Positions 18,305 through 25,757 of a stretch of DNA of 64,000 nucleotides are shown here, in pieces. Every line of letters starts with the position of its first letter. Position 1 is the stretch's first letter. This DNA comes from Chloroflexota bacterium (lineage in GTDB: Bacteria; Chloroflexota; Anaerolineae; Anaerolineales; Villigracilaceae). The notes under the pieces are model-generated. The model saw nothing but the letters and a program-made list of their open reading frames with translations. It was not told the DNA's origin and ran no database searches. The position numbers were made by a program, and so were the translations under genes. The stretch lies in contig JACRBJ010000049.1 in NCBI GenBank assembly GCA_016234555.1, positions 27,239 to 91,238 on the forward strand, given 5' to 3'.

Positions 18305-18793
18305 ATGGCACAAAAAGCATTCCAGGATTACTACCCTGAATATTTCGCCCATTGTTACGGATGTGGCAGCATGAACGAGGTCGGGCATCAACTCAAAAGT
18401 TATTGGGACGGCGATGAGAGCGTTGCCTACTTCCAGCCCAAGCCGTATCACACCGCCATACCGGGCTACGTCTACGGCGGACTGTTGGCTTCTCTGATCG
18501 ACTGTCACGGCACAGGGACAGCCGCCGCCGCGGGCTATCGCGCCGAAAACCGCGAGATGGACACCGAGCCACCCCTGCGCTATCTCACCGCCTCGCTGCA
18601 TGTGGATTATCTCAAGCCTACGCCACTGGGTCCCATGTTGGAGGTGCGCGGAAAGGTGAAAGAGGTGAAGGGGCGAAAAGTGGTTGTGGAGGAGTGGATC
18701 ATGGCAGATGGTGTAATCACCGTGAAAGGGGAGTTGATTGCCGTGCAGGTGCCAGAGAGTTTGGTGAAGGAGTTATTGGGGAGAGAGCAATAA
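18305..18793 (+). CDS. PaaI-family hotdog thioesterase
   Basis: A 162-residue single-domain protein of the hotdog fold. FAHCYGCGSMNEVGHQL at the N-terminus and GYVYGGLLASLIDCHGTGTA (about 55-75), with the conserved Gly-Gly and Asp/His of the acyl-CoA thioesterase active site, identify the family. A C-terminal strand region has LEVRGKVKEVKGRKVVVEEW. It probably hydrolyses an acyl-CoA in the cytosol; the acyl group cannot be assigned. A GGAGAGAG ribosome site precedes the ATG. It is 45 bp after the TP-rich protein gene, possibly co-transcribed. Confidence 0.83.
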   Translation: MAQKAFQDYYPEYFAHCYGCGSMNEVGHQLKSYWDGDESVAYFQPKPYHTAIPGYVYGGLLASLIDCHGTGTAAAAGYRAENREMDTEPPLRYLTASLHVDYLKPTPLGPMLEVRGKVKEVKGRKVVVEEWIMADGVITVKGELIAVQVPESLVKELLGREQ

Positions 18794-18862
18794 AAAAAAC
18801 TCTGTAAAGTCATACCGTCCAATTAACTTTTCTCCACGACTCCGGCAATTTCACGTTGCCTC

Positions 18863-18891
18863 TTGACAAAGTAGGGTGGTTCCTGTAGACT
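18863..18891 (+). promoter_or_regulatory. Sigma-70 type promoter of the LacI/sugar operon
   Basis: TTGACA (18863-18868), a 17-bp spacer and TAGACT (18886-18891). The perfect -35 and optimal spacing make this the clearest promoter in the window. The operator begins at the very next base. Confidence 0.8.
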
Positions 18892-18921
18892 CATGTTACC
18901 GTTCATGTGAACGGTAACATG
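18892..18921. promoter_or_regulatory. LacI-family operator palindrome
   Basis: Two perfect 14-bp inverted arms, CATGTTACCGTTCA and TGAACGGTAACATG, are separated by TG. It covers the expected transcription start of the promoter at 18863 and ends just before the GAGGAG ribosome site, so binding would block initiation. ACCGTT/AACGGT half sites are typical of LacI-family regulators. Confidence 0.8.
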
Positions 18922-18935
18922 AGGAGACGAAAATT

Positions 18936-19949
18936 ATGTCAATTTCCCGTCCTACCCTGCGTGATGTGGCAAAAAAAGCTGGTGTCTCCCACCAGACCGT
19001 CTCGCGTGTGATCAACGGCAGCGACGATGTCCTGCCAGAAACCCGCGCCCTCGTGGAAGCGGCAATTGAGGAGATGGGATACCGTCCCAATGCCATCGCC
19101 CGTTCGATGGCACGTGGACAGACTCACACCCTGGCTTGTATCTCCCCCAACCTGACAGATTACACCTTTGCCAGCGTCATCGAAGGCGCGGAAGTCGAAG
19201 CGCGACAGCACAAATATTTTATGCTGTCCTCTTCTGCTTCCGATCCCGAGGCCTTCCGCGAACTGGTGGATGAACTGGTGGGACACCGCCGCGTGGACGG
19301 CTTGATCGTCATTAACCCGTATGCCGATCAACGTTTTGAATATGTCCCAAAAAACTTTCCCCTTGTTTTTGTCGGCGTCAGCGCCCACGAAAAAGACATC
19401 TGCTCGGTTTCGCTCGACGACGAGAAGGTTGCCTACGAAGCGACCCGCCATCTGCTTGACTTGGGACATACCAACATCGCCCTTGTGACAGGTCCAATGG
19501 AAGAGGATTGTTCGCAGGACCGCACCGAGGGCTATCGCCGTGCCTTGACCGAGGCGGGGATTCCTTTTGATGAAACCATGGTCGTCGAAGGGGATTGGTC
19601 CGCCACCTCCGGGCAGGATGCCCTGCTTTCCTTCATCGAGCAGGGACGTGTGCCGACGGCGGTCTTCGCCCAAAACGACCGCATGGCGATGGGCGTGATG
19701 AGCGCCGCGCGCGAAGCGGGCATCAAAGTCCCAACCCAACTGGCGGTCATCGGCGTGGACGATATGCCGCTGTCCTCCTACTTTGATCCGCCCCTCACCA
19801 CCATGCGGCAGGACATTCCCCGTATTGGGCGCGAAGCAACCCGAATGTTGCTGGAAATCATTCAAAAGAAGTCAACCCAAACCTGCGATATGAAGCTGCC
19901 CGCAGAACTGGTTATAAGACAATCCACATCTCGAAAAGGAGGTGATTGA
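18936..19949 (+). CDS. LacI-family transcriptional regulator
   Basis: 337 residues. The N-terminal helix-turn-helix reads LRDVAKKAGVSHQTVSRVIN, followed by the hinge helix PNAIARSMARGQT. A periplasmic-binding-protein-like sugar domain follows (about 60-330) with AVFAQNDRMAMGVM and the ending ELVIRQSTSR. It is the first gene of a transcript that seems to continue, with no terminator, into the binding protein and permease genes, so it is likely both local repressor and autoregulator via the operator at 18892-18921. The inducer is probably the imported sugar. Confidence 0.92.
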   Translation: MSISRPTLRDVAKKAGVSHQTVSRVINGSDDVLPETRALVEAAIEEMGYRPNAIARSMARGQTHTLACISPNLTDYTFASVIEGAEVEARQHKYFMLSSSASDPEAFRELVDELVGHRRVDGLIVINPYADQRFEYVPKNFPLVFVGVSAHEKDICSVSLDDEKVAYEATRHLLDLGHTNIALVTGPMEEDCSQDRTEGYRRALTEAGIPFDETMVVEGDWSATSGQDALLSFIEQGRVPTAVFAQNDRMAMGVMSAAREAGIKVPTQLAVIGVDDMPLSSYFDPPLTTMRQDIPRIGREATRMLLEIIQKKSTQTCDMKLPAELVIRQSTSRKGGD

Positions 19950-20018
19950 TTCAACCCAAAATATCCGGCAAGCCCTCCAGTCTTTCAATCGTTTAAACAT
20001 TTTCAAGGAGAAGAATAA

Positions 20019-21413
20019 ATGAAGAAGAACATGCTTTTCAAGGCTTTCAGCCTTCTTGTGATTGCGTCTTTTGCTCTTGCTGCCTGTGGCGCTCCCGCCA
20101 CCGAAGCCCCCGCCCCTGAAGCTCCTGCCGCGACTGAAGCCCCCGCTGTCGAGGCTCCTGCTGCCACCGAAGCTCCTACCATGGAAGAAGTTGCAATCCG
20201 ATGGCGCACCCGCCCCGATAATCAGGAAGAAATCGACGTTTATAGCAAGATCAGTGAAGAACTCGACGCTGAACTCGATGGCATCACCCTGACCTACGAA
20301 CCGGGCGGCACTGAAGGCGCCAACTACCAGGACCAACTTCGCTCCGAGGTTGCTGCTGGAACCGCTCCCGATGTCTTCTGGATCCCCGGAACAGATGTTG
20401 CTGACTTCGCCACTCGTGGCTTGATCCTCAACATCAACGACCTTGCCACTGCCACCGAAGGTTTCAAAGTTGAAGATTTCTACTCTGGCCCCATGAACCA
20501 CCTGACCTACAACCCGGATAGCGCCAAATTTGGTGCGGACTCCGGCGCGCTATGGGGTCTCCCCCGTGATGTGTCCACCTTCGCCCTCTATCTGAACATG
20601 GATCTGATCAACGAAGCCGGCGCTCCCGATCCTCGTGAACTCGCCAAGGAAGGCAAATGGGATTGGAACGCTTTCCTCGATGTGGCGCAGAAGACCCGCG
20701 CCCTCGGTTCTGACGTCTATGGTTATGGCGCCAGTGCCTGGTGGGGTCCTTACGGTGTGTGGTTGAATGCCTCCGGCGGCGGTTTCTTCAATGCTGACCG
20801 CACCGCTTGCGCGCTCAACACGCCCGAATCCCTCGCCGGTCTCGACTTCCAGCGCTCCCTCTATCAAGACTTTGATGTTGCCACTCCCTACGGCGAAGAC
20901 CCCGAACCCACAGTCCGCGCTGGCAAAGTTGCCATGTTCCAGAATGGACGTTGGGCTACCCCCGGTGTCCGCACCGTGGAATTCGAATGGGACGTGGTTG
21001 AACTTCCCGCTGGACCCAGTGGCACGCCCGGTAACTGGCTGTTCTGGGGCGCATACGTTGTCAACGCCAAGACCGAACATCCCGAGGAGGCTTGGGCTTT
21101 GGTTCAGGCTTTGACCACCGCCCAGACTCAGGGCAAAGTCGCAGCCCTCGGCGCCAACATCCCCAGCCGTGTCAGCCAGGAAGCTCTCGACGCCTTCCTC
21201 ACCTTCACACCGCCCGCCAACAACCAGGCGTTCCTGAACGGTATTGCCGACGCCGCCAAACCGACCGCTGAAGGTCCGCTCTGGGCTGGCTCCTGGCCCG
21301 AATATGACAAGATCATGGGCCCCGCCATTCAAGGTGTGTTGACTGGCGCGACCACAGTCGAAGACTTCGGCGCGACCATCTGCGACGAAGCCGACAAGGT
21401 CTTTGTCAAATAG
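20019..21413 (+). CDS. Extracellular sugar-binding lipoprotein (ABC importer)
   Basis: 464 residues. A signal peptide ends in a lipobox (ALAACGAP, Cys near residue 23), followed by a linker of Glu-Ala-Pro-Ala repeats to about residue 55. The rest is a family-1 solute-binding fold: GGTEGANYQDQLRSEVAAGT, APDVFWIPGTDVADFATRG, ALYLNMDLINEAG, VAMFQNGRWA. The lipid anchor holds it at the outer face of the membrane, where it delivers sugar to the permeases encoded next. AAGGAG lies upstream of the ATG. A strong hairpin follows its stop codon, which may raise its expression over the permeases. Confidence 0.92.
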   Translation: MKKNMLFKAFSLLVIASFALAACGAPATEAPAPEAPAATEAPAVEAPAATEAPTMEEVAIRWRTRPDNQEEIDVYSKISEELDAELDGITLTYEPGGTEGANYQDQLRSEVAAGTAPDVFWIPGTDVADFATRGLILNINDLATATEGFKVEDFYSGPMNHLTYNPDSAKFGADSGALWGLPRDVSTFALYLNMDLINEAGAPDPRELAKEGKWDWNAFLDVAQKTRALGSDVYGYGASAWWGPYGVWLNASGGGFFNADRTACALNTPESLAGLDFQRSLYQDFDVATPYGEDPEPTVRAGKVAMFQNGRWATPGVRTVEFEWDVVELPAGPSGTPGNWLFWGAYVVNAKTEHPEEAWALVQALTTAQTQGKVAALGANIPSRVSQEALDAFLTFTPPANNQAFLNGIADAAKPTAEGPLWAGSWPEYDKIMGPAIQGVLTGATTVEDFGATICDEADKVFVK

Positions 21414-21428
21414 TACGGTTTGAATCAA

Positions 21429-21462
21429 ACAGGGGCAGGTTTACGCCTGCCCCTGTCTTTTT
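21429..21462 (+). terminator. Hairpin with U-run between binding-protein and permease genes
   Basis: A perfect 11-bp stem (ACAGGGGCAGG / CCTGCCCCTGT), loop TTTACG, then CTTTTT. It looks like an intrinsic terminator but lies inside an operon, so partial termination or mRNA stabilisation of the binding-protein message is likely. Confidence 0.75.
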
Positions 21463-21472
21463 CCCTTCGCGT

Positions 21473-21519
21473 TGAGCGCAGTTGAAACGAAGCAATCACC
21501 CTTCGACTGCGCTCAGGAC
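21473..21519. repeat. CCCTTCGACtgcGCTCAGGAC repeat with inverted partner
   Basis: CCCTTCGACTGCGCTCAGGAC (21499-21519) is preceded by an inverted partial copy TGAGCGCAGTTGAA (21473-21486). The same short element occurs inside two coding regions (29387-29408 and 32707-32735). Confidence 0.6.
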
Positions 21520-21553
21520 GGAGTGAAGTATGGATTGTTCCAGGAGAAGAAAT

Positions 21554-23224
21554 ATGAGCGAACATCAAAAGCCAGATTCGTTGACCAACATCATCCTGCG
21601 AATCGCCGTGGTGTGGCGTGGAATTTTTTCCGTCGTCGCGGCGGCGGGAGTCGTCACCACCTGGTTGGGCAGGCTGCCAGAGACTCCACTCTGGCAAAAA
21701 ATCCTGCTCAGTTTGGTTCTGGTAATTGCGGCTATTTTCAGCGCTTTCGGCGCAGTGGAAATTGTGCGCCGCAATCACCGCGGACGGATGATCTCGCTTG
21801 TCATCGATTACCTCGCATTCGTGGCATGTGCGGTATTGATGCTCAATGTCGGCGAAGTCTTCATCGGTATCGATGCGCTTGGCGAGACCTTTGGGCGCGG
21901 TATTCCGTATTTGGGAATTGCCATCGTCGGCTATTTCCTTGGTTCGCTGGATGAATACTCCGCCCGCAAACGCAGCTCTGAACAAAGCCTAAAACAAGTG
22001 GGGCGCTGGGTGATGATCATCGGCTTGATAATCTTTCTCTGGCAGGTGGACACAATCAACGGAGTGCTCTATTTTCTCGGCAAACTTGCGCAGCCTGCGG
22101 GAATTTTCAGTGTGGCAGGCGTGCTGATTTTTGGCGCGGCAATCTGGGGCATGTGGCGCCAGCCGACAGCCACCGCTCTGCACACCAAGACAGGACACGA
22201 GCAAGTCCTGAGTGGCTGGCTCTTCCTCTCTCCAAACCTGATAGGTTTCCTCATCTTCTTCGCGGGACCGCTCCTACTCTCGTTCTATTTTTCCTTCACC
22301 GACTCAGACGCTTTCAACACCCCCAACTGGATCGGCTTCGAAAACTACGCCAAGATTCTCAACGTCAAATTTGCCACGCTTTCATCGCCCGACCAACTGG
22401 CAAAGGAAGTGGTGGACATCAAGGTCTATGACGAAGTCGGACGCTTGATGTTTGGCAACTGGGGAATCCTCTTCGCCGCCGCTGATAAATTCTTCTGGCT
22501 GGCGTTGCGCAACACCCTGACCTTTGCCCTGTTCGCTGTTCCTCTGAGCGTGATTCCCGCTCTCATCCTTTCAAATGTGCTCAATAGCAAACTGCCGGGC
22601 ATGAAGTTCTATCGTGCCGTATATTTCATGCCAAGCATCGCCGCTGTGGTGGGCATCTCCCTCGTCTGGCAATGGCTCTACAATGCGACCATCGGCTACA
22701 TCAATTACTTCATCACGCTTGGCATCGAGTTTTGGAACAACCTGTTTAATCTCGCAGTGGTTGATCCAAAAATTCAATGGGTGTCAGACGAAAAGACCGC
22801 GCTCTTTGCTGTTATCCTGATCGCCGCCTGGCAGACGATGGGATTCAACACAGTGCTGTTCCTGGCGGGCTTGCAGAACATCCCCGGTGAGCTGTACGAA
22901 GCCGCCACTGTAGATGGCGCGGGCGCGTGGGACAAGTTCTGGGGTATCACCCTTCCCATGCTGGCGCCGACGACCTTTTATGTGGTCTCGACCACAACCA
23001 TTCAAGCCATGCAGGTCTTCGAGCAGGTCTTCATTTTGATGAACCCGCCCGAAGGCCCAAATAATTCGACCATCACGCTGGTCTTGTATCTCTATCGCAG
23101 CGGCTTCCAAAACTTCAAGCAGGGATACGCGTCCGCGATTGCTTGGGTGCTATTTATCGTCATCTTCGGGTTGACGCTCATCCAGTTCCAGCGCCAGCGC
23201 CAGTCCAGCATTTACGAAAGTTAG
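21554..23224 (+). CDS. Sugar ABC permease, MalF type, with an extra N-terminal membrane domain
   Basis: 556 residues, against about 290-330 for most CUT1 MalF proteins. Residues 1-210 contain about six extra hydrophobic segments (for example MISLVIDYLAFVACAVLML and VGRWVMIIGLIIFLWQV) that I do not recognise. A standard MalF core starts at SGWLFLSPNLIGFLIFF. It has a long extracytoplasmic loop (about 255-315), transmembrane helices and the EAA loop EAATVDGAGAWDKFWGITLP. ATG 21554 is chosen because AGGAGAAGA lies just upstream; an in-frame ATG at 21530 lies before that site. It partners the MalG gene 12 bp downstream. Confidence 0.88.
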   Translation: MSEHQKPDSLTNIILRIAVVWRGIFSVVAAAGVVTTWLGRLPETPLWQKILLSLVLVIAAIFSAFGAVEIVRRNHRGRMISLVIDYLAFVACAVLMLNVGEVFIGIDALGETFGRGIPYLGIAIVGYFLGSLDEYSARKRSSEQSLKQVGRWVMIIGLIIFLWQVDTINGVLYFLGKLAQPAGIFSVAGVLIFGAAIWGMWRQPTATALHTKTGHEQVLSGWLFLSPNLIGFLIFFAGPLLLSFYFSFTDSDAFNTPNWIGFENYAKILNVKFATLSSPDQLAKEVVDIKVYDEVGRLMFGNWGILFAAADKFFWLALRNTLTFALFAVPLSVIPALILSNVLNSKLPGMKFYRAVYFMPSIAAVVGISLVWQWLYNATIGYINYFITLGIEFWNNLFNLAVVDPKIQWVSDEKTALFAVILIAAWQTMGFNTVLFLAGLQNIPGELYEAATVDGAGAWDKFWGITLPMLAPTTFYVVSTTTIQAMQVFEQVFILMNPPEGPNNSTITLVLYLYRSGFQNFKQGYASAIAWVLFIVIFGLTLIQFQRQRQSSIYES

Positions 23225-23236
23225 AAGGAGGCTGAC

Positions 23237-24460
23237 ATGAAAATCCAATCCTACCGCCTGGTTCGCTTTCTGAACAATTTCCTCCTCTACTTCATTCTGA
23301 CCTTCTTCGCGTTGGTAATGATCTTCCCGTTTCTGTACATGCTCGCCACCTCGTTCAAGACTCCCGCCGACACCTTCCGCTACCCGCCACGCATGTTGCC
23401 GCGCAACGCCACGACCATTGAAGTGGATGGCTACGACGAGCCGCTTCCGCTTTACTTTGTGGATGTGGACGGTCAGCGGGCGGAATACGCGCTCGCAAAA
23501 AGCAATATCAAGATTGGCATGTATGCCCCCGCCGATAACCTGACCGCCACCGTCGAGCGTCGCCTGACCGAAGTCAGCCCGACGGGCGGAGCGATGAATC
23601 AGCAAAAGGTGACGGTCAACGGCGAGGAGATGAAGCTCTTCGATGTCACCGCCGACGACGGGTCGGTCATCCCGATGGTTTTGGTCAGCCAAACAACCGT
23701 CGGCGAGTTTATCGATCCGAAAAACCCCGAAACCAAGATTTATCAAAACGTCCGCCTGAGTGAACCTGTGGAAAGCATCGGCTGGCATCCCGAAAATTAC
23801 ACCGAGGTCATCGAGTTGAACAACATGGCACGCGCGTTGACAAATACAGCGTTGGTTACAATTCTGGTGGTGCTTGGGCAACTGGTGACTTCCGTGGTCG
23901 GTGGTTATGCCTTCGCCCGCCTGAAATTTCCTGGGCGCGATACGGTCTTCGTCTTCTACCTCGGTACGGTCATGATTCCGTTTGTCATGCTCATCGTTCC
24001 TCTGTATCAGTTGATGGTGCTCATCGGCTGGACAGACCGACTCGCCGCCCTCATCATCCCCTGGATTTTCTCTGCGTACGGGACTTTCCTCATGCGCCAG
24101 CACTTCATCACCTTCCCCAAGGAGATCGAAGAAGCCGCACTGATCGATGGTGCCTCACGCTTGCAAATTTTGAAGAATATTCTCATCCCCGCCAGTGTGC
24201 CTGCATTGGCGACGCAAGCTACTTTTACCTTTTTGTATGCGTGGAATTCCTTCTTCTGGCCCCTCGTCATCATCAACGTCGGCAATGAAAAGAACCACGT
24301 TTTGACGCTTGCCTTGAATGTGCTGCGCGGGCGCGCCTCCGACACGCCCAACCTGATTCTCGCGGGCGCAGCCATCGCCATCATCCCGCCGTTGATCGTC
24401 TTCATCTTCGGACAGCGCTTCTTCGTGGAGAGCGTCGCCAGCAGCGGCGTCAAAGGCTAA
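23237..24460 (+). CDS. Sugar ABC permease, MalG type, with a large extracytoplasmic insertion
   Basis: 407 residues instead of about 280. After the first membrane helix (about 15-38) the normal sequence stops at YPPRMLPRN and resumes at ENYTEVIELNNMARALTNTA. Between them lie about 135 residues rich in beta-type sequence (IEVDGYDEPLPLYFVDVDG, KVTVNGEEMKLFDVTADDG). This is an inserted domain on the outer face, where the binding protein docks. The remaining helices and the EAA loop EAALIDGASRLQILKNILIP are normal. An AGAAGGAGG site precedes the start. It ends before the hairpin at 24485. Confidence 0.9.
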   Translation: MKIQSYRLVRFLNNFLLYFILTFFALVMIFPFLYMLATSFKTPADTFRYPPRMLPRNATTIEVDGYDEPLPLYFVDVDGQRAEYALAKSNIKIGMYAPADNLTATVERRLTEVSPTGGAMNQQKVTVNGEEMKLFDVTADDGSVIPMVLVSQTTVGEFIDPKNPETKIYQNVRLSEPVESIGWHPENYTEVIELNNMARALTNTALVTILVVLGQLVTSVVGGYAFARLKFPGRDTVFVFYLGTVMIPFVMLIVPLYQLMVLIGWTDRLAALIIPWIFSAYGTFLMRQHFITFPKEIEEAALIDGASRLQILKNILIPASVPALATQATFTFLYAWNSFFWPLVIINVGNEKNHVLTLALNVLRGRASDTPNLILAGAAIAIIPPLIVFIFGQRFFVESVASSGVKG

Positions 24461-24484
24461 TTTCCGTTTATACCTGCCCCATGC

Positions 24485-24517
24485 CGCCAGACGGAAGAGA
24501 TTCCGCCTGGCGTTTTC
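24485..24517 (+). terminator. Terminator-like hairpin after the permease genes
   Basis: CGCCAGACGGAA pairs with TTCCGCCTGGCG (one mismatch), loop GAGA, then TTTTC. It separates the transporter genes from the downstream metabolic genes in the same direction. Confidence 0.65.
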
Positions 24518-24548
24518 AAAAATATAGTTAGAGATATTCGATTAGATC

Positions 24549-25631
24549 ATGCTTGAATTCAAACCAGACCTTGAAAAGACCATGCAGCGTATGGAAGCCT
24601 TTTGGGAGGGAATTGTCCTTGACCGCCCCGTGATTCAGTTTTATCTCGAAAAGCCGCTTGTAGAACAAACCCCGCTGCCCGCCTCGCATCACCTGACTTC
24701 TCGTGAATGTTGGATGGACGCGGACTATCAGGCTCGACACACCCTAGCTCGATTCTCCAACCAGATTTTCATGGGTGACAGTCTGCCCGTCGCCTTCCCC
24801 AATTTGGGGCCCGAAGTCCTCGCTGCCTTCTACGGTTGTCCGCTGGAGTTTGGTGACTACGGCACGAGTTGGACTCAGCCTATCCTGAAAAATTGGAACG
24901 AAACCGAAGCAATCCGCCTCGACATGAATCACCCCTATTTTTTGAAGCTGGTCGAGTTGACCGATGCCATGCTGGAAATTGGCAGGGATAAATTCATCAC
25001 GGGACTGCCCGACTTCCACCCTGGCGGCGACCTGATCGCCTCGCTCCGCAACCCACAGGATTTGGCTGTCGACTTGCTTGACCATCCCGAACAGGTAAAA
25101 TTACTGCTCGAACGCCTGAAACCTGATTATTTCAAGGTCTACGATTTTTGGTACGATAAACTTTCGGCAAGCGGACAGCCGCTTACCAGTTGGCTGGAAC
25201 TTGCGAGTTATTCAAAGTATTACATTCCCTCGAACGATTTTGCGGGGATGATCAGCACCAAAATGTTCAAAGAGTTTTTCCTGCAAGGCATTATTGACGA
25301 ATGCCGATTCCTGGATCGTTCCATTTACCATCTCGACGGTCCAGGCGCCCTGCGTCATCTGGATGTAATTCTCGAAATCCCCGAACTGAACGCGGTGCAA
25401 TGGGTTCCTGGCGCGGGACGTGAAGGCTTTTCCCGCTGGGTATCGGTTTATCAAACAATCCAATCTGCGGGTAAGTCCATGATAGTTTATTGCGATGTCA
25501 GCGATTTGAATCTGGTCATGCAGATCCTCTCCCCACACGGACTGGCGCTCTCCATCAGCGGCGTCACCAGCCGTGAGATGGGAGAGAATATTCTATCTGC
25601 CATGAAAACGTGGACAAAAAGATCATCTTGA
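24549..25631 (+). CDS. UroD-superfamily protein, non-canonical (methyltransferase-like fold, function unknown)
   Basis: 360 residues with the C-terminal fold features of UroD/corrinoid-methyltransferase relatives: SWLELASYSKYYIPSNDFAG, then a fully conserved-looking IYHLDGPGALRHLDVIL and AVQWVPGAG. The position of the zinc motif His-x-Cys is His261-Leu-Asp263, and no distal Cys pair is evident, so it is neither HemE nor a standard MtaA. It follows sugar permeases and precedes a GT-B-like gene and GH31, so it probably acts on a sugar-related compound. No ribosome site is clear before the ATG. Family confidence is moderate and the reaction is unknown. Confidence 0.7.
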   Translation: MLEFKPDLEKTMQRMEAFWEGIVLDRPVIQFYLEKPLVEQTPLPASHHLTSRECWMDADYQARHTLARFSNQIFMGDSLPVAFPNLGPEVLAAFYGCPLEFGDYGTSWTQPILKNWNETEAIRLDMNHPYFLKLVELTDAMLEIGRDKFITGLPDFHPGGDLIASLRNPQDLAVDLLDHPEQVKLLLERLKPDYFKVYDFWYDKLSASGQPLTSWLELASYSKYYIPSNDFAGMISTKMFKEFFLQGIIDECRFLDRSIYHLDGPGALRHLDVILEIPELNAVQWVPGAGREGFSRWVSVYQTIQSAGKSMIVYCDVSDLNLVMQILSPHGLALSISGVTSREMGENILSAMKTWTKRSS

Positions 25632-25638
25632 GCATTTG

Positions 25639-25703
25639 AACCACTAAGACACAGAGACACCGAGGAAAAAATAAAAACTCCGTGACCCAGTGCCTCCGTG
25701 GTT
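25639..25703. repeat. AACCACTAAGACACAGAG-type imperfect inverted repeat
   Basis: A 65-bp element. AACCACTAAGACACAGAG at the left end matches the reverse complement of the right end (AACCACGGAGGCACTGGG) with several substitutions, and an A-rich centre lies between. It resembles a dispersed intergenic palindrome type seen in many environmental bacteria. It lies between the UroD-like and GT-B-like genes. Confidence 0.65.
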
Positions 25704-25757
25704 AGGACTTTGGGCACGAACCAACATTGTAAATTACACCTTCAAGGAGAAGTGTTT

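Noticed and set aside
23150..24103. 317-codon open frame antisense to the MalG-type permease
   Set aside because: The sense strand codes an obvious permease; the antisense product has low-complexity His/Gln/Asp composition and no recognisable motif.
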